Source: Chloroflexota bacterium
GTDB taxonomy: Bacteria; Chloroflexota; Anaerolineae; J102
Length of the DNA: 28,151 bases
Reading direction: 5' to 3'
NCBI GenBank assembly: GCA_013152695.1
Contig: JAADFV010000360.1
Coordinates: 1,349-29,499, forward strand
Shown: in pieces, positions 1 to 7,879 of the stretch
Numbering within the stretch: position 1 is the first letter of the stretch
How the letters are laid out: every line of letters starts with the position of its first letter
Notes under the pieces: generated by a model
Told to the model about the DNA's origin: nothing
Databases searched by the model: none
What the model saw: the letters and a program-made list of their open reading frames with translations, nothing else
Translations under genes and position numbers: made by a program

Positions 1-2
1 TG

Positions 3-1517
3 CATGCCCACGGCCAACGCGGTGAAGTGCCTGTTCCTGCGCCTGAACTCAAGCGCACGATGATTTCCATTGATTCTACTTTCAATGAAATCAATCTTGG
101 CTATACGCAGTTCAAGGACTGGTTGGCGGAAAACGGAGATTTTATTAATCTCTACATGAAAGACTTACAGCTTTATGTGGCGCCGAAAAGTTTTGTGGTC
201 GGTTCCGACCAGGGCCTTTCCGAATACTCTATCAGTGTCGTGCCTCAAAAAGAAACGCCGGTCGAATCTTCTCTGGCCGAACGCTATCGCCAGATATTCG
301 ATCGTTTGAAAATGACTTCGGTGGATTTCGCCACACGCCGGGACGTGCTACGTGACATCTATCGAGAGCTCTGCGAGCATCCCGGTGAATACACCACCGA
401 TGAATTGCTCGAGTTGTTGCGTGAACGCTATGATAGCCAGGGTCTTGGCCGTAGCAAGACGATGCTGCGACATATCTGGCAGATGGGTTTTCGGCAGCAG
501 GCTTTTTCTTACGGAGAGCAGTCCGCCTCGGTACGTGTTCCGGTATGGTTGAGCCCCGATATCGATAGTGAAGCAGTCTTTGTGCGCCGGGCGGAATCAG
601 GCTTTGTCTATGCTGTCATTCATGCCGGTTTAGAAATCGATGAGGGTGAATTAGCCGCCATTTTACTCAATGATCCCGACCAAAAGGACTATGTCCAAAG
701 CCTGCTTACCGATCTCGAGAGCCGAAATCTGATCGTTTATCAGGATGGTCGCTACCGTCTGCCCGGCCATGCTACCATTCCTTTCTGCGATCATCCCGTC
801 CTGAAGCGAATATGCCGGGAAATCGAACAGGTGCAATTGCCCGAGAACATCCATCCTGGCCCCGAAAAAGCGAGCTTGTTGGCCAAACGCGCCATGATTC
901 AGCGCTCACAAGATTTCACGGCCTCGGCCCGTAGTTATCTCTATGCCTGTCGCTTGCAGTGGGATGCTGTAGAAAAGCATGTGGCTGGGGCTACTCTGGA
1001 AGACCTGCGTTGGTACATGGCTTCCTATGCCTCGGTGCGGGCAGGCGAGCTCTCGCAGGTGCAGCGTGATTACCATGGCTCACAGCGTTATTATCTGGCA
1101 TTTTTTGCCCTGGTGCAGGAAGATGACGCTCTTTGGGCGCGCATGCGCGGGCTGATCAACCCCATGCTTGTGTATTATTGGGCCAATGCTGCCCGCGATC
1201 TGGGAATGAATGTCTCGGAGTGGAATTTGGGTGCAGCTTTGCCGGCACAGATCGCTGTGGCCGCGGCCAATCATGAAAATGAAAAGCTGCGCCAACGGTG
1301 GCTCGAGCGAACACGCGCCCTGGCTGAAGTGAATGAAGGCGTACTACGTCGTGTCGTATCGCAAATCTACCACAATTATGCGGACCAACCTGCTTATCTT
1401 GATGTGGCAGATACTATCCTGGAAATTATCGAGGAAGTAAACCAAAAGGGCCAGGCTACTGTACCCGCCGGTAAAGAGGGTGCTAACGGTCAGCAGGAAA
1501 ACGATAATCGTTTTTAG
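3..1517 (+). CDS. NYN/LOTUS (OST-HTH) family protein, C-terminal part, 5' end outside window
   Basis: The frame is open from the window edge, so the protein is truncated at its N-terminus; internal starts are GTG at 27 (496 residues) and ATG at 60. The first ~50 residues after the GTG look like an OST-HTH/LOTUS domain: LKRTMISID, then N-x4-GY-x2-FKDWL, then a short LYV strand, the pattern of winged-helix RNA-binding modules that follow NYN (PIN-like) nuclease domains in bacterial proteins. The nuclease domain itself would lie upstream and is not visible. Residues ~95-265 look like two further winged-helix-like segments; ~280-470 are mostly helical with no motif I recognise; the tail is Gln/Gly/Lys rich. 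It ends 6 nt from the stop of the opposing gene. Family knowledge suggests RNA binding or turnover; this is inferred from the LOTUS-like segment only. Confidence 0.7.
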   Translation, partial: HAHGQRGEVPVPAPELKRTMISIDSTFNEINLGYTQFKDWLAENGDFINLYMKDLQLYVAPKSFVVGSDQGLSEYSISVVPQKETPVESSLAERYRQIFDRLKMTSVDFATRRDVLRDIYRELCEHPGEYTTDELLELLRERYDSQGLGRSKTMLRHIWQMGFRQQAFSYGEQSASVRVPVWLSPDIDSEAVFVRRAESGFVYAVIHAGLEIDEGELAAILLNDPDQKDYVQSLLTDLESRNLIVYQDGRYRLPGHATIPFCDHPVLKRICREIEQVQLPENIHPGPEKASLLAKRAMIQRSQDFTASARSYLYACRLQWDAVEKHVAGATLEDLRWYMASYASVRAGELSQVQRDYHGSQRYYLAFFALVQEDDALWARMRGLINPMLVYYWANAARDLGMNVSEWNLGAALPAQIAVAAANHENEKLRQRWLERTRALAEVNEGVLRRVVSQIYHNYADQPAYLDVADTILEIIEEVNQKGQATVPAGKEGANGQQENDNRF

Positions 1518-1523
1518 CGTTGT

Positions 1524-2786
1524 TTATTGGCGCAGTTTACGCTGGAGCCGTTGCTGCCGGTGCTCCAGTTCTGCAAGCGTTTGTGTTCGCTGTACGCTTG
1601 GTGCCCAGGTTTGAACCCGGGCAATGGCTTTTTCGGTCCAGGCGAGGGCTTCGCGCAAATCACCGCTTTCCCATTCGTGATATTTGGCAAGTTCGATGTG
1701 AGGTAGAACCACATCCGGGAGCTCGCTTGCCTCCAGCCACCAGGTAAGTGCAGCTGCTCGCCCCTGCTGCTTTTTAATCAGAGCCGCCAGTTCCATCATG
1801 GCTTCACCACACGGGGGTGTGTCTGGGGAGTGCTCCAGGGCCTGCAGATAGGTCGCTTTAGCCCGCGTGATATCGCCCTGGCGGCGAAAGTATCGTGCCA
1901 GGGCGAGAAGATCGTCGGGATGAGGTGGTAATACTCCTGTCAAAACCCCGCCCAGCGTTTGTGCTAAGGGCACCATACTGACAACATCCTCCTGATTGTG
2001 GTAAAGGATGCTGCTTATTTCGGAGATGTTGTTTTCACCACGGGCAAAGCGGAACCAGATCTCGGGGATCTGCCAGGAAGGAATGTCGAGCGTAGTGCGC
2101 TGATGGTGGAGAATGGCCTTTTCCAGCCGCCCAAAGGTACATGATCCCAAACGCGCGCGCCATAAACGTCGGGCAGGATGCAGTAAATCAAGGTGGGGGA
2201 GTTGGAGAATGTTAGGGTTGATGCCGGCGAGTATGAAACGTGTGCGCAAGAGGGGAATATCAAAGGCTTTACCGTTGAAGCTGACCAAACTCTGTGCTGA
2301 GGTGAGAAAGTCGGCCAGGTGAGTCAAGCAGGCTGGTTCTTCGGAGGGATTACGGGCAAAGTATTGCCGCACCACATAAGTATCCTCTTCATATCGCCCT
2401 ACGCCTGTCAAAAACACAATTGTGCCGGCACCTCCGGCTAAACCGGAAGTCTCTGTGTCGATAAATACCGCCTCACGAAAATCGTATGATACTGGCGCAT
2501 CTTTGCCCCCAAGATGCAGAGCGGCCGTGTGAGGTAGTTGCAGAAGCTCGGCCAAAGCCACGGTTCCTTGCCTGTGCCGCAAATCGTAATGAATAGTGCG
2601 CAGCAAGAAGCTCCCCGCTGCGGTTTCTATTTCTTCTACCTCCGGCAGATCACGTAAATCCTCAACAGAGAGGGGGAGTGTGGGCGGTTGGGGAGAGGTT
2701 GGGGAGGCCGGGGCAGGGCGAGACGACCGGCGTTTGAGACGACCGGCTTTGCGTAAACGGTCTAGTCGGGCCTGAATATCAGACAT
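1524..2786 (-). CDS. YprB-like RNase H-fold (DEDD) exonuclease with helical-repeat C-terminus
   Basis: The 420-residue protein (ATG at 2786) has the three exonuclease motifs of the DEDD superfamily: Exo I FIDTETSG (D110, E112), Exo II SFNGKAFDIPLL (D176) and Exo III YHNQEDVVSM (H263, D267), the arrangement of Bacillus YprB-type ribonuclease H-like proteins. The first 40 residues are basic and Pro/Ser rich. Residues ~285-420 are helical and TPR-like, a common partner of this domain. The ATG overlaps the stop of the upstream membrane-protein gene by 8 nt, so it is the last gene of the MoxR-DUF58-DUF4129 operon; a TTG at 2807 would add seven residues but has no better ribosome site. Substrate unknown; a metal-dependent 3'-5' exonuclease on RNA or DNA is expected. 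No catalytic residue is missing. Confidence 0.85.
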   Translation of the reverse strand: MSDIQARLDRLRKAGRLKRRSSRPAPASPTSPQPPTLPLSVEDLRDLPEVEEIETAAGSFLLRTIHYDLRHRQGTVALAELLQLPHTAALHLGGKDAPVSYDFREAVFIDTETSGLAGGAGTIVFLTGVGRYEEDTYVVRQYFARNPSEEPACLTHLADFLTSAQSLVSFNGKAFDIPLLRTRFILAGINPNILQLPHLDLLHPARRLWRARLGSCTFGRLEKAILHHQRTTLDIPSWQIPEIWFRFARGENNISEISSILYHNQEDVVSMVPLAQTLGGVLTGVLPPHPDDLLALARYFRRQGDITRAKATYLQALEHSPDTPPCGEAMMELAALIKKQQGRAAALTWWLEASELPDVVLPHIELAKYHEWESGDLREALAWTEKAIARVQTWAPSVQRTQTLAELEHRQQRLQRKLRQ

Positions 2787-4248
2787 GTTTACTGGTTTTC
2801 GCAACAAGCTGGAGGGACTCCCAGTCTGCTTGCAATTGCTGCCATGCTTGATCTGAGATCATGAGATGCCCATATTCTACAGCATTATAGGCCTCGGTTA
2901 GGCGCTGTAGGGCCTCTTCTTGACCGGGGAAGGCCTGAATAAGGAGGGGGAGGTAGTCGTTGGGGGTTTGAGCGGGAAGGCGCGCATAGCCTCGTTTGGC
3001 TGCCAAACGCTGTAGGTTGGCATAGAGGTGGCGGACAGAAACTGCTGCATAAAATCGTCGTCCCAACCCGTAACGCCCTACTAATCCCGCCCAATCACGT
3101 AGGCGTTTCAACCCCGGGCCCAGGAATTCCTTTACTCCCAGCCGTTCCTTTGCCGCTACCATCTCACGTTTTTCGTTTGAGTGTAAGGAATGGCGGCTTT
3201 TACGACGCCGGTCCAGCCAAATGACGAGAATAGCCAATACAACGACAGTAACGAGGATAGGGATAATGTAGCGGAAGAGGATAATGAACCAGAGGGGAAT
3301 CTGGGAGCTGGGAAGTTCGCCATTTTGTCCGAAAACTTCGGCGGCCGTAGGAGGCATGGTAATGAGTGGATTTTGACTGCTGTTGGGCCCCGTATGCGAT
3401 TGAATAAAGTTGATCAACCACTGGAAGATGGGTTCGAACAGGCTGAGAAAAGCGAGGATAAGGGGTTCCAGGATGCGGATCAAACCGGAGGCGTAGGGGC
3501 TAATGATCTTTCCCAGCCAGGCAAAACTACGCAGATTCCACACCGCGTGCAGAGCGGCCGCCAGCAGCAAAACACTGGCGCTGGCAGCACTGAGGATGGG
3601 CAACCAGTCAGGAGGCAGGCCAGGTCCAGCATCCCCACGCGTGCGCATTTTATCCTCGATACGTCCCAGGGCCACCGCCATCAGGCTAAAGAAGAAAAAG
3701 GTGTAGATGAAAAGGGTAGGAGAACGACCTACCAGTTCAGAATAAAGAATAACACCCAAGATCAACCCCAAGACGCCCTTACGGAAATCAAGGCCGATGA
3801 TGAAAAAGCCGATTTCGCGTTGCAGAAGAGTCACACCACGCCACCAGAGATAGGCCATCACCCCTAATGTGAGAAAAACTTCGATCCGCCGGGGATCATT
3901 ATCAGTGAAGATGACCGCCAGCCACTCTCCACTGAGGACTGGTTCACCCCAGAATACATACAGGCGCACAACCAGCAGGCTCATGAGGAGAATTGCCGCC
4001 AGTACCGCCAATTCGAAAAGAGGGGAATCGATTTGACGGAGAGAAAGAGCATTTGCAACCAGCATAAGCACCAGAAGAATTCCCCAAAGTCCGAGTAGAA
4101 AGAACAGTTCGGGGGAATGCCAGCTGCGCGGGTTCAAGCTGATTACAATCGGCGCCAGCCACGACATTTCCATGCCGGCCAAAGCCAGAAAAATGGCATG
4201 ACGTAGCCAGTTCGACTGTCGCCAAAAGAAGACAATGTCGCTAAACAT
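2779..4248 (-). CDS. DUF4129 domain polytopic membrane protein
   Basis: 489 residues from ATG at 4248 (a TTG at 4272 would add eight). The N-terminal ~200 residues contain about six hydrophobic segments, followed by further membrane segments near 220-245 and 255-285, a polar loop with Asn/Ser/Pro, another helix near 320-345, then a basic cytoplasmic region. The last ~75 residues (HLYANLQRLAAKRGYARLP, then TPNDYLPLL, FP, and AVEYG) match the DUF4129 domain that normally ends TgpA-type transglutaminases. No transglutaminase Cys-His-Asp core is visible, so this is a stand-alone DUF4129 protein. It overlaps the upstream DUF58 stop by 8 nt and the downstream exonuclease start by 8 nt, indicating translational coupling. 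Role inferred: membrane partner of the MoxR/DUF58 pair. Confidence 0.85.
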   Translation of the reverse strand: MFSDIVFFWRQSNWLRHAIFLALAGMEMSWLAPIVISLNPRSWHSPELFFLLGLWGILLVLMLVANALSLRQIDSPLFELAVLAAILLMSLLVVRLYVFWGEPVLSGEWLAVIFTDNDPRRIEVFLTLGVMAYLWWRGVTLLQREIGFFIIGLDFRKGVLGLILGVILYSELVGRSPTLFIYTFFFFSLMAVALGRIEDKMRTRGDAGPGLPPDWLPILSAASASVLLLAAALHAVWNLRSFAWLGKIISPYASGLIRILEPLILAFLSLFEPIFQWLINFIQSHTGPNSSQNPLITMPPTAAEVFGQNGELPSSQIPLWFIILFRYIIPILVTVVVLAILVIWLDRRRKSRHSLHSNEKREMVAAKERLGVKEFLGPGLKRLRDWAGLVGRYGLGRRFYAAVSVRHLYANLQRLAAKRGYARLPAQTPNDYLPLLIQAFPGQEEALQRLTEAYNAVEYGHLMISDQAWQQLQADWESLQLVAKTSKHV

Positions 4249-5722
4249 GAGGGTGGCGTAAGGCCTGTCCAAGCTGATGAATGGTTTGTTGCTGCTGTTG
4301 TTGTGGGCTCAGGACCGATTCAGCACCGCTTGCGGGCTGAGATAAATCCAGAATGGGCATCGCCCCCAAGGGCACATGGTAGCTGAGGATGTGGCGTAGA
4401 GCAGGGGGGATGGGGTTAGGATCGAGGCTGATGAGAGCGATTCGGCGTCCCATCTGCTTGAGATCGAGTAAAGTGGCGGTGATATCGTCGCTGAGAATGG
4501 CAGTGACTAAAACGAGGGTACTCCCCCAGGGCAAGCGCGGGCTCTCAGCCAAGAGCAGCTTTTCGATGGGGGCAGTGGCAAAGGGGGTAACCGCGGCCAG
4601 CATCTCCAGGATGGCGGTAATCTGGCCGGGGGAACGGCCCGGCATGATTTTGATAGACTGGTCGGAACGAGGAAGGGCGCCGTTGGCCAGTAGCCCGGTG
4701 GGCCAGCGCTGTTGCACCCCATAGTAGCAGACGGAGGCAGCGACACTAATCGCCTGTTCGAGTACCTCGGGGATGACGCCGCGCCAATGTTGGGCAAGGG
4801 TAGCTACATTAAGAGCGACGATCAGGTTATGAGAAGTGGCGGGCTCGAGGACGCGTGTTTGTAGTTTCTGCCGTCTTGCCGTGGCTTTCCAATGCAGGCG
4901 ACGGAAGTCGTCTTCGGGGTGGTAATCGCGTATGCCCACGGTGCGAATGGGGTCTTCGAACATGAACTGCGCCGTCCTGAGATCACCAAAAGGTTCTTTA
5001 GCAGGTAAGCCCAGGTCCGTGAGGGGTACGACTTGGGGATAAACGACAAGTATGTCCTCTTCTGGCCAGGTGTGACTCGTGCGGAAGAGGCCAAAGATGT
5101 CACCGGTTTCAATTTGGGCGGGGCCGAAGCGGAAAAATCCTCGTTCTGCCGCCCGAATCTGGTAGGTTCGTGTGATGCGCTCGTAGCCTTTGAGCGACCA
5201 AAAGGTGGAGAATTCTCCCTGATTGGTATCGCCGCGTTTCGCCACAGTACGATCGATGAGAGGGAGTTGTAGGGGGAAAATATCGGCAATACGCAGCCAG
5301 CTTACAGGGAGAAATTTACGGTTGGATACGGTTAAACTGAGTTCGACTGTTTCACCCACAAAGGCCCGTCGCAGCGAAAACTGGCGTCGATAATCGAGAC
5401 CGAAGGTAGCCAGCTGGTTCCAGGTCCAACTGGCTGCGATGATGGCAAACAGCAATGTGGCAATGAGGAGTAAGCCTTCCAGCTTCCAGATCAACCCCGC
5501 CAGGGTGAGCAACAAGGCCATCGCAAACCAGGCATCACTGAACTGTTCTTGGACGCGCATATCACGCGTCCGCCTCCCGTAGCCGAAAAATGCCGGCAAT
5601 TGTCCGATCTGCTGGCGAAAACTTGGTTTTTCCTGGGGCGGCGGAGCCTGCATGGCGGCGCGGGCTTCGTGGGCATCACGACCACGCATTTGTCGCCGAA
5701 TCCGGCGCATTTCCTCAGACAT
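4241..5722 (-). CDS. DUF58 domain-containing protein
   Basis: 493 residues, ATG at 5722, 7 nt after the MoxR stop. A basic N-terminus (~1-60) precedes two hydrophobic segments (~64-78 and ~82-98). Residues ~110-230 form a beta-rich region typical of these proteins (FVGETVELSLTVSN). The DUF58 signature follows at ~264-305: IRDYHPEDDFRRLHWKATAR, then LQTRVLEP and a VWA-like strand LIVALN. The C-terminus carries a run of six glutamines before a short helical tail. DUF58 proteins are genetically linked to MoxR AAA+ ATPases and are thought to be VWA-like substrates or partners in envelope or stress assemblies; the biochemical role is not established. Neighbours fit this well. Confidence 0.92.
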   Translation of the reverse strand: MSEEMRRIRRQMRGRDAHEARAAMQAPPPQEKPSFRQQIGQLPAFFGYGRRTRDMRVQEQFSDAWFAMALLLTLAGLIWKLEGLLLIATLLFAIIAASWTWNQLATFGLDYRRQFSLRRAFVGETVELSLTVSNRKFLPVSWLRIADIFPLQLPLIDRTVAKRGDTNQGEFSTFWSLKGYERITRTYQIRAAERGFFRFGPAQIETGDIFGLFRTSHTWPEEDILVVYPQVVPLTDLGLPAKEPFGDLRTAQFMFEDPIRTVGIRDYHPEDDFRRLHWKATARRQKLQTRVLEPATSHNLIVALNVATLAQHWRGVIPEVLEQAISVAASVCYYGVQQRWPTGLLANGALPRSDQSIKIMPGRSPGQITAILEMLAAVTPFATAPIEKLLLAESPRLPWGSTLVLVTAILSDDITATLLDLKQMGRRIALISLDPNPIPPALRHILSYHVPLGAMPILDLSQPASGAESVLSPQQQQQQTIHQLGQALRHPHV

Positions 5723-5729
5723 GGTACGC

Positions 5730-6668
5730 TTACTTGAAGACCGGCACTTCGACTTCGTTGATCACCTCGGCAATGACTTCGGCCGGGGTTCGACCACGCA
5801 AGCGGGTTTGGGGACTGATGTGAATGCGATGGGTGAGAACATAAGGCGTCATCGCCTTGACATCGTCGGGGAGCACGAAATCGCGACCGCGCAGGGCGGC
5901 ATAGGCCTGAGATGTGCGATACAAGGCCAAGGCACCACGTGGACTCACACCTAAATCGACGGCGGGATGGTCACGAGTGGCGCGTACGATGCGAACCATG
6001 TATTGCCGCACAGAGTCCTCGACCCGTACCTCACGCAGCTGTTGCTGCATTTCCAGGATTTGGTTTTCATCGACCACCGCTTCGAGCTCGATCAAGGGGT
6101 CTTGGTGGGCGTAGCGGAGGAGCAATTGGTCCTCTTGTTCGGCGGTGGGGTAGCCTAAGGAGGTTTTGATGAGAAAACGGTCGACCTGAGCTTCGGGGAG
6201 GGGAAAGGTGCCTTCGAGTTCGATAGGATTTTGCGTAGCCAGCACTAAAAAGGGGCGTGGCAGAGCAAAAGTTTCCCGATCCACGGTAATTTGCCGCTCT
6301 TGCATGGCTTCGAGCAGGGCTGACTGTGTGCGTGGGGTGGCGCGGTTGATTTCATCAGCAAGAACGATTTGCCCCATCAGGGGTCCTGGACGAAATTCGA
6401 AGCTTTGTGTTTTTTGGTTATACCAGAAAATGCCGGTAACATCCGAAGGAAGGAGGTCGGGGGTGAATTGGATGCGGGCGAAAGAACAGCCAAGAGAGCG
6501 GGCAAGGGCCTTGGCCAGGGTGGTTTTTCCGATGCCGGGCACATCTTCAAAAAGGATGTGGCCTTCGCAGAGAAGGGCAATCAAGGCCAATTCGGTGATA
6601 TTTTCTTTGCCAATGACAACCCGGCTGACATTGTCGGTAACGGTTTGGGCGAATTGTTGAATGGTCAT
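5730..6668 (-). CDS. MoxR family AAA+ ATPase
   Basis: 312 residues from ATG at 6668. Walker A DVPGIGKTT (~42-50), the MoxR segment IQFTPDLLPSDVTG (~67-79), Walker B IVLADEINRA (~101-110), sensor 1 ATQNPIE (~144-150) and the C-terminal lid with SPRGALAL are all intact, at normal family length. An in-frame ATG at 6710 would add 14 residues unlike other family members; a promoter at 6722-6750 would leave that start only about 5 nt of leader, whereas 6668 gets about 47 nt, though neither start has a strong ribosome site. First gene of the operon with DUF58, DUF4129 and exonuclease genes. MoxR ATPases act as chaperone-like remodelling enzymes; the target here is presumably the DUF58 partner. Confidence 0.93.
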   Translation of the reverse strand: MTIQQFAQTVTDNVSRVVIGKENITELALIALLCEGHILFEDVPGIGKTTLAKALARSLGCSFARIQFTPDLLPSDVTGIFWYNQKTQSFEFRPGPLMGQIVLADEINRATPRTQSALLEAMQERQITVDRETFALPRPFLVLATQNPIELEGTFPLPEAQVDRFLIKTSLGYPTAEQEDQLLLRYAHQDPLIELEAVVDENQILEMQQQLREVRVEDSVRQYMVRIVRATRDHPAVDLGVSPRGALALYRTSQAYAALRGRDFVLPDDVKAMTPYVLTHRIHISPQTRLRGRTPAEVIAEVINEVEVPVFK

Positions 6669-6721
6669 AGAGAGTAGGGTGTGTAAATGAGGTAGGGCGA
6701 CATAGATCATGCCGAACTCTC

Positions 6722-6750
6722 ATTGTACTCCCTTTACCGGCAGCTCACAA
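6722..6750 (-). promoter_or_regulatory. Sigma70-like promoter of the MoxR operon
   Basis: Read on the minus strand: -35 TTGTGA (6750-6745), exactly 17 nt, then -10 TACAAT (6727-6722). Transcription would start near 6715, about 47 nt before the ATG at 6668. Confidence 0.55.
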
Positions 6751-6902
6751 TTTGCAAGCTACCTCGGGCAGACATTTCAAAATGGGGGCAGCACTCTCAG
6801 TGACAGGGCAAGCAATTTCGACAAGATCGTACCTTCGTCCCCATCATTTTCCCTGTTTCCCGCCCACCTGATCACACCCCTCTTATTGGTCACCGTGAGT
6901 TT

Positions 6903-6966
6903 GGCCCTGGGGATACGAGGGGGATTAGGGCCAGTAGACAAGGGGTTATTGCCCTAACCCGTAGGG
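6903..6966. repeat. Overlapping, mutually exclusive inverted repeats
   Basis: AGGGCC at 6927-6932 can pair with GGCCCT at 6903-6908, while the overlapping TTAGGGC at 6925-6931 can pair with GCCCTAA at 6951-6957. GGGTT 6943-6947 can pair with AACCC 6956-6960, and CCCTA 6952-6956 with TAGGG 6962-6966. The arms compete, so only some hairpins can form at once. Whether this is transcribed is unknown. Confidence 0.4.
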
Positions 6967-7055
6967 TAAGCGTAGGTTTGGCGTCCAGCAGGCCTTGTCT
7001 GTTTCTGCTAAGGTAGGGGATAAGAGATGGCAATCTCTTCTTCTCCTCCTTTTGA

Positions 7056-7089
7056 TGAGCGCTCACGGTAGGGCAGCCGTGAGCGCTCA
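7056..7089. repeat. 13-bp perfect inverted repeat downstream of zinc-ribbon gene
   Basis: TGAGCGCTCACGG (7056-7068) and its exact reverse complement (7077-7089) flank an 8-nt loop. Each arm itself contains the palindrome GAGCGCTC. It lies 71 nt past the minus-strand zinc-ribbon stop. No T-run follows on either strand, so it is not a canonical intrinsic terminator; a factor-assisted terminator, mRNA 3' stabiliser or protein-binding palindrome are all possible. Confidence 0.6.
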
Positions 7090-7160
7090 ACGCGTATGCT
7101 GATTGGGCGATGAAGGTGTGGTAACCGTCTGCTTCATCTTGATGGCGGTAAATGCCCGGA

Positions 7161-7721
7161 TTATGGTTTTCTCATCAGGTTGCGCTCTTCTTCCGAGAGA
7201 GCGACCGTTTCGTCGTCAGAAGGAGCCAAACGTTGGGTGGGGGGAGGTGGCACATAGGCCGGCTGGGGAGCTGCGGCAGGTTTATGGGGGTAAGCGCCGC
7301 AGTGAGGACACCGTTTCCAGCTGGGGTCCAGGAGTTGGTTGCATTGGGGGCAGGGGTGCCGCAGTTCTTTTTCACAATACGGGCAAAACTGCCAAGCGAC
7401 TTCGACCGGACGACCGCAATGGGGGCAGGATGGTGCTTTTTCTATCTCACGCAGCAGCGCTTCTTCTTCTAAGGCACGATCGTATTGTTCGGCCAGGGTC
7501 TGTTTGGGGCGCAAAAGCAGGTAGAGCAGAACCCCGATCGGGCCGAAAATGGCTACCAACAAGGAAGCCAGGAGGGCGGCGAAGATATCGGCGGAACGGG
7601 TACGAATGTCGCGCCAGGTCCAGACGATAAGGCCAACCCAAAAAGCGACAACAAGACCGCCGCTGATGGCAACGACCCATTCCAGGCCAACGCCGATAAG
7701 ATTTGCTAATTGTTCAGGCAT
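7161..7721 (-). CDS. Double zinc-ribbon membrane protein
   Basis: 186 residues from ATG at 7721, which has GGAG 11 nt upstream (7733-7736); a TTG at 7772 is less likely. Two hydrophobic segments (~14-36 and ~46-70) are followed by a coiled acidic linker and two zinc ribbons with cysteine pairs at 99/102 and 113/116 (CPHC, CPYC) and at 124/127 and 138/141 (CPQC, CPHC). The C-terminus is Pro/Ala rich. The first hydrophobic segments and the GPIG...LLYLLLRP stretch resemble short PLDc_N-like membrane anchors, but this is a weak resemblance. The cytosolic zinc ribbons suggest protein or nucleic-acid contact; no enzyme motif is visible. It lies codirectionally between the acyl-CoA ligase and the MoxR operon. 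Confidence 0.8.
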   Translation of the reverse strand: MPEQLANLIGVGLEWVVAISGGLVVAFWVGLIVWTWRDIRTRSADIFAALLASLLVAIFGPIGVLLYLLLRPKQTLAEQYDRALEEEALLREIEKAPSCPHCGRPVEVAWQFCPYCEKELRHPCPQCNQLLDPSWKRCPHCGAYPHKPAAAPQPAYVPPPPTQRLAPSDDETVALSEEERNLMRKP

Positions 7722-7829
7722 TGAGTGCGTTTCTCCAGAGAGATGAGGCTCGAAGAGGAGCCATGTGCTCAACCTCCAATCGTAAGCGGGCGGCGGGAAG
7801 CGCGTCCGGAAGCGGGGCTGAGCAAGGGC

Positions 7830-7847
7830 TAATCATAGCATAAAGTG
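7830..7847 (-). promoter_or_regulatory. Possible -10 region (TATGCT) upstream of zinc-ribbon gene
   Basis: On the minus strand this reads CACTTTATGCTATGATTA, nearly the same as 9711-9731 on the plus strand (CACTTTATGCTATC, then ATGATTA). Both precede genes and contain a TATGCT -10-like hexamer. No convincing -35 at 17 nt here. Confidence 0.3.
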
Positions 7848-7879
7848 CCGAAACTGGAGAAACTATCAAGGCGTAAAAG

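Larger units (their letters stand above)
6669..7160. other. 492-nt intergenic region with several inverted repeats
   Basis: No credible gene is present on either strand. The MoxR promoter occupies 6722-6750. The part 6903-7089 holds several inverted repeats, listed separately, lying between the zinc-ribbon gene stop and that promoter. A short hairpin AAGAGAT/ATCTCTT (7022-7028 and 7033-7039, loop GGCA) sits between them. Confidence 0.6.

Noticed and set aside
3190..3867. 225-codon open frame on + with Gln/Asn-rich product
   Set aside because: It lies entirely antisense to the DUF4129 gene, whose product has a recognisable domain; no ribosome site and low-complexity product.
4241..4320. Poly-glutamine run and triplet repeats in the DUF58 tail
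   Set aside because: Six codons only, at a disordered C-terminus; an ordinary low-complexity tail.
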